Positions 61,223 to 64,000 of a DNA stretch of 64,000 bases are shown here, one piece after another. This DNA is from Balnearium lithotrophicum. GTDB lineage: Bacteria; Aquificota; Aquificia; Desulfurobacteriales; Desulfurobacteriaceae. The stretch spans positions 1-64,000 of the forward strand of contig NZ_FXTM01000006.1 of the NCBI RefSeq assembly GCF_900182585.1. Reading direction: 5' to 3'. Numbering within the stretch: position 1 is the first letter of the stretch; each line of letters starts with the position of its first letter. The notes beneath the pieces are model-generated. The model searched no databases, had not been told where the DNA came from, and was given only the letters and a program-made list of their open reading frames with translations. The position numbers and the translations under genes are program-made.

Positions 61223-62242
61223 ATGAAGGTTGCCTTCTTTGAACTTGAAGGGTGGGAGGTTCCTATTATTGAAAGGGAGCTTAAACCTAAGAATTTTGAA
61301 ATTTTAAAATTAGAAAGGGAACCGCTGACGGAAAGAAAAGTTAGTGAAATAAGGGATGTAGAAGTTCTCTCTGTCTTTATATACTCAAGAGTGGGAAGGG
61401 AGATTATCGATTCCCTTCCAAATTTGAAGCTAATAACAACGCGCTCAACGGGATTTGACCACATAGATATTAACTATGCAAAGGAAAGGGGAATTGGAGT
61501 CTGTAACGTCCCTGATTACGGAATGGAAACAGTTGCAGAGTATACTCTACTTTTAATCCTATCACTTCTTAGAAAGTTAAAGCCAACACTCGAAAGGGTT
61601 TGCAGGGGGATTTTCTCAAGGGAAGGTTTAAGAGGTAATGACCTTGAGGGAAAAACGGTAGGCATCGTTGGAACGGGGAGAATAGGTTCAAGGCTGATAA
61701 AGCTTCTATCGGGATTTGATGTTAACGTTGTGGCCTACGATGTAAAGCCAAGGGAAAGTTTAGTTAAGGATTTCAAAGTTAAATACGTCTCCCTTGAGGA
61801 ACTCCTCAAAACCTCTGATATCGTTACCCTTCACGTTCCCTATCTTCCATCAACACACCACCTGATAAACAAGGAGAACGTTAAACTTTTGAAGGATGGA
61901 GCGTTCCTAATTAATACGTCCCGTGGAGCAGTTGTTGAAACAGAAGCAGTCATTGAAGCCCTTAAGTCCGGTAAACTTTCCGGGGTTGCCCTCGACACAT
62001 TTGAAGGAGAAGAGGTCTGGACAGAGGAAGAGTTAATCATATTTAGAGGGGAAAAGGACATTTCTCCTGAAATTTTAAAGAAGGCTATTGAAAGTTTTTC
62101 CCTCACCCAGTTTGATAATGCAATCGTAACTCCACACAATGCGTACAACACTCATGAAGCAATCATGAGAATCCTTCAAAAAACGTTGAATAACATAGTT
62201 TCCTTCAAGGAAAAGGGAAGATGCATATATCCTGTTGTGTGA
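61223..62242 (+). CDS. D-isomer-specific 2-hydroxyacid dehydrogenase
   Basis: A 339-residue NAD-dependent enzyme of the D-lactate dehydrogenase type. NAD-binding loop VGTGRIGSRLI, substrate Arg in NTSRGAVVETEA, catalytic Glu in DTFEGEE and His in TPHNAYNT. The sequence around TRSTGFDHIDI fits D-lactate dehydrogenase, but glyoxylate or hydroxypyruvate reduction is possible. It starts directly after the ppsA stop, so it probably acts on pyruvate-level metabolites. Confidence 0.9.
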   Translation: MKVAFFELEGWEVPIIERELKPKNFEILKLEREPLTERKVSEIRDVEVLSVFIYSRVGREIIDSLPNLKLITTRSTGFDHIDINYAKERGIGVCNVPDYGMETVAEYTLLLILSLLRKLKPTLERVCRGIFSREGLRGNDLEGKTVGIVGTGRIGSRLIKLLSGFDVNVVAYDVKPRESLVKDFKVKYVSLEELLKTSDIVTLHVPYLPSTHHLINKENVKLLKDGAFLINTSRGAVVETEAVIEALKSGKLSGVALDTFEGEEVWTEEELIIFRGEKDISPEILKKAIESFSLTQFDNAIVTPHNAYNTHEAIMRILQKTLNNIVSFKEKGRCIYPVV

Positions 62243-62251
62243 GGAGGAGGT

Positions 62252-63448
62252 GTGAAGGTATTTTTTGACGATTCAGGGTTCTCCTTTTCAGACTACGAGA
62301 GTACCCTTGAAAAATTTAAACCCAATTCCCTCTTGACTAAGAAGGAGATGCCGTTTCTGGAGCTCCCGAAAGAGGAGGAGCTCCTAAAGATATCGGTAGT
62401 GTCCGATAACTTGAGGGAAAAGGCCGATACGTTGGTTGTAGTCGGCATGGGAGGGTCATCGAGAGGGGCCAAGGCTGTTCATCAGGCCGTTGGAAGAGAA
62501 AGAGGGAACTTACTCTTCATTGACAACATTGACCCCAATCTAATTGATGAAACCCTTAAGAAAATAGACTGGAAAAGAACTGCATTTGCATTTATAAGCA
62601 AATCGGGAAGAACATTAGAAACGGTTACTGCTATGAACGTTATTATCGAAGAGCTAAAGAGGAGAAACTTAACGAAGGGAAGGCTCGTCTTTGTCGGGGA
62701 TAGGGGAAACAGCTTTGAGGAGATTTCGAGGGAGTTTGATGCCCCATTTTTGGAAATTCCAAAAGAAGTTGGAGGAAGGTTTTCGGTATTTACTGCAGTT
62801 GGACTTTTACCTTTAATGTTTGCAAGCTACGACATTGTTAAGTTTTTGGATGGAGCCTACGATTCTATCAATGCGCCAATTTCGGCCTTCTACCTTGCTG
62901 CATCAAAGTACCTTCACTATCAAAAAGGAAGAAACATATCCGTGGTCATGCCCTACTCGTCGTACATGAGCGAGTTTACAGAGTGGTACGCTCAGCTCTG
63001 GGCAGAGTCCTTAGGCAAACTCGGAAAAGGTCAAACTCCTCTGAAGGCAATAGGAACCTCCTCACAGCACTCAATTCTCCAACTCTTCATCGACGGTCCT
63101 GACGATAAGTTCTACCAACTCTTTTTCGTTAACAGCTATCCTGTTGACTTGGAACTCCCCGAAAAAACATACGTCCTTCCCTACCTTTCTAAAAAGAAAA
63201 TTTCTGAGGTCATGAGGGCAGAATTTGAAGGAACCCTCTTCGCCCTTAAACGGAGCAAAAGGCCAATCGTCAGGTTTGAACTTAGCAGTTTGAGTGAGTA
63301 TCAGATGGGATACCTTTTGATGTTTTACATGATTTCGGTGGTTGTGATGGCCAAGCTTTTAGGAATTAACCCTTACGGTCAACCGGCAGTTGAGATAGGT
63401 AAAAAGTACGCATCCGAAATCCTAATGGGAAGAGGGGGAGATGTTTAA
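62252..63448 (+). CDS. pgi: Glucose-6-phosphate isomerase
   Basis: A 398-residue isomerase interconverting glucose-6-phosphate and fructose-6-phosphate. VVGMGGSSRGAKAV, SKSGRTLETVTAM and the signature near GGRFSVFTAVGLLPL are clear; QHSILQLFIDGP carries the catalytic His region. It is much shorter than enterobacterial Pgi, as in many thermophiles. GTG start after GAGGAGG. Overlaps the next gene by eight bases. Confidence 0.94.
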   Translation: MKVFFDDSGFSFSDYESTLEKFKPNSLLTKKEMPFLELPKEEELLKISVVSDNLREKADTLVVVGMGGSSRGAKAVHQAVGRERGNLLFIDNIDPNLIDETLKKIDWKRTAFAFISKSGRTLETVTAMNVIIEELKRRNLTKGRLVFVGDRGNSFEEISREFDAPFLEIPKEVGGRFSVFTAVGLLPLMFASYDIVKFLDGAYDSINAPISAFYLAASKYLHYQKGRNISVVMPYSSYMSEFTEWYAQLWAESLGKLGKGQTPLKAIGTSSQHSILQLFIDGPDDKFYQLFFVNSYPVDLELPEKTYVLPYLSKKKISEVMRAEFEGTLFALKRSKRPIVRFELSSLSEYQMGYLLMFYMISVVVMAKLLGINPYGQPAVEIGKKYASEILMGRGGDV

Positions 63449-64000
63449 CGATGTCTGTTTAAGTGAAGAGGAGCTCCTAAGATTAAACAGAGTTCTAATC
63501 GAAAAGCTTTTGGAGGGAGCTCCCTTAGAGGACAAAGTTTCCGTTTACCTCTGGAACGGAGAGAGAGTTTGGGGAAGGGGGGAGGAGCTGAGGATAGAAA
63601 TCAAAAAGGTTTGGGCTTTGAGAGAGGCCTTGAGTGAGTTTTCGGACCTCTCCCTCGCTGAAAGCTACATATACGATTTATTGGATTTAAAGGGGGATAT
63701 CTACCTCGTTTTTCCCATTGCAGACTGGCTGATTGAGAAGTTCTCTTCTCTGAGGAAAAAATTAGAACTCCTTAAAACTATAAGAAAAATCCCAAAGCTT
63801 AAGGAATTAGAAAAGTGTAGGGCTGAGGTTAGAGGGGAGCTCCACAGCATAGAGAGGGACAAACAGGCAGTTCAGTACCACTACGATGTCTCTAACGATT
63901 TTTACAAGCTCTTCTTGGATAAAAATATGGTCTACTCCTGCGGTTACTTTAAAACCCCTGAGGACCCGTTAGACAGAGCTCAGGAACAGAAACTTGACTA
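63441..64000 (+). CDS. cfa: Cyclopropane-fatty-acyl-phospholipid synthase family protein, cut by window end
   Basis: The ATG at 63441 overlaps pgi and follows GGGGGAG. About 186 N-terminal residues are visible. After an N-terminal lipid-binding-type domain comes the hallmark AVQYHYDVSNDFYKLFLD, then YSCGYF and the start of the AQEQKLD helix leading to the S-adenosylmethionine site. Members add a methylene bridge, or a methyl group, to unsaturated membrane lipids. The catalytic domain lies beyond the window. Confidence 0.88.
   Translation, partial: MFNDVCLSEEELLRLNRVLIEKLLEGAPLEDKVSVYLWNGERVWGRGEELRIEIKKVWALREALSEFSDLSLAESYIYDLLDLKGDIYLVFPIADWLIEKFSSLRKKLELLKTIRKIPKLKELEKCRAEVRGELHSIERDKQAVQYHYDVSNDFYKLFLDKNMVYSCGYFKTPEDPLDRAQEQKLD

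Noticed and set aside
1-64000. tRNA, rRNA or CRISPR loci
   Set aside because: Gaps between genes are short and were read through; no cloverleaf with a TTCGAATCC-type arm in the right setting and no regularly spaced repeats were found. TTCGAA near 554 has no tRNA around it.

Overview
This 64 kb window reads as a chromosomal segment of a thermophilic, Gram-negative (diderm) bacterium, most likely of the phylum Aquificota and possibly the Desulfurobacteriaceae. That placement is inference. It rests on compact proteins, dense short-overlap operons, TTG and GTG starts, lipopolysaccharide-export, Mla-type and TonB systems, a meso-diaminopimelate-type MurE, a sulfide:quinone oxidoreductase-like flavoprotein and a gluconeogenic PEP synthase. 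No rRNA or tRNA gene is present to settle taxonomy. Coding density is very high: no gene-free stretch exceeds about 245 bases, and no tRNA, CRISPR array or prophage was found.

Layout. 1-2160: tail of a DDE transposase and an unrecognised AT-rich membrane protein, a small accessory patch. 2166-11025 (minus): FAH-family hydrolase, an unknown protein, ndk, endonuclease V, lptG/lptF, secF/secD, an HD-domain protein and birA. 11061-28311 (plus): prmC-murA-hisG-moaA, two small membrane-associated proteins, then murE-murF-ddl-ftsQ-ftsA-ftsZ running directly into cheZ-like-cheA-cheW-MCP-cheV-cheY. 28312-32014 (minus): class IV aminotransferase, SQR-like protein, recO, ychF. 32115-35863 (plus): mlaE-mlaF-long mlaD-hisH. 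35855-46443 (minus): one long iron/cobalamin-type uptake and housekeeping set, read from the TonB-dependent receptor through binding protein, permease, ATPase, exbB, exbD, tonB, deoC, ribF and era to two paralogous membrane proteins and an rsuA-type pseudouridine synthase. 46583-50518: second pseudouridine synthase, a decayed IS200/IS605-like tnpB remnant abutting typA, an rRNA/tRNA methyltransferase and a NifX-like protein. 50501-58727 (minus): two ferredoxin-containing MinD-like ATPases with a second NifX-like protein (ORP-like cluster), coaBC, ClC, htpX, purine permease, mutL. 58796-64000 (plus): ppsA, 2-hydroxyacid dehydrogenase, pgi, and a cyclopropane-fatty-acid synthase cut by the window end.

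The most interesting points are: (1) two genes, ftsQ and the iron-complex ABC ATPase, whose family-typical N-termini are reachable only from an ATT start codon, each with GGAGG exactly four bases upstream; (2) a symmetric divergent birA/prmC promoter whose two TATAAT boxes sit so close to the start codons that both mRNAs should be leaderless; (3) a divisome cluster continuous with a chemotaxis cluster, joined by a divergent CheZ-like phosphatase; (4) an MlaD protein with a C-terminal beta-rich, barrel-like domain; (5) an ORP-like MinD/NifX cluster; (6) a tnpB remnant whose right end supplies the stop codon of typA. No wholly new multi-gene system was recognised with confidence.
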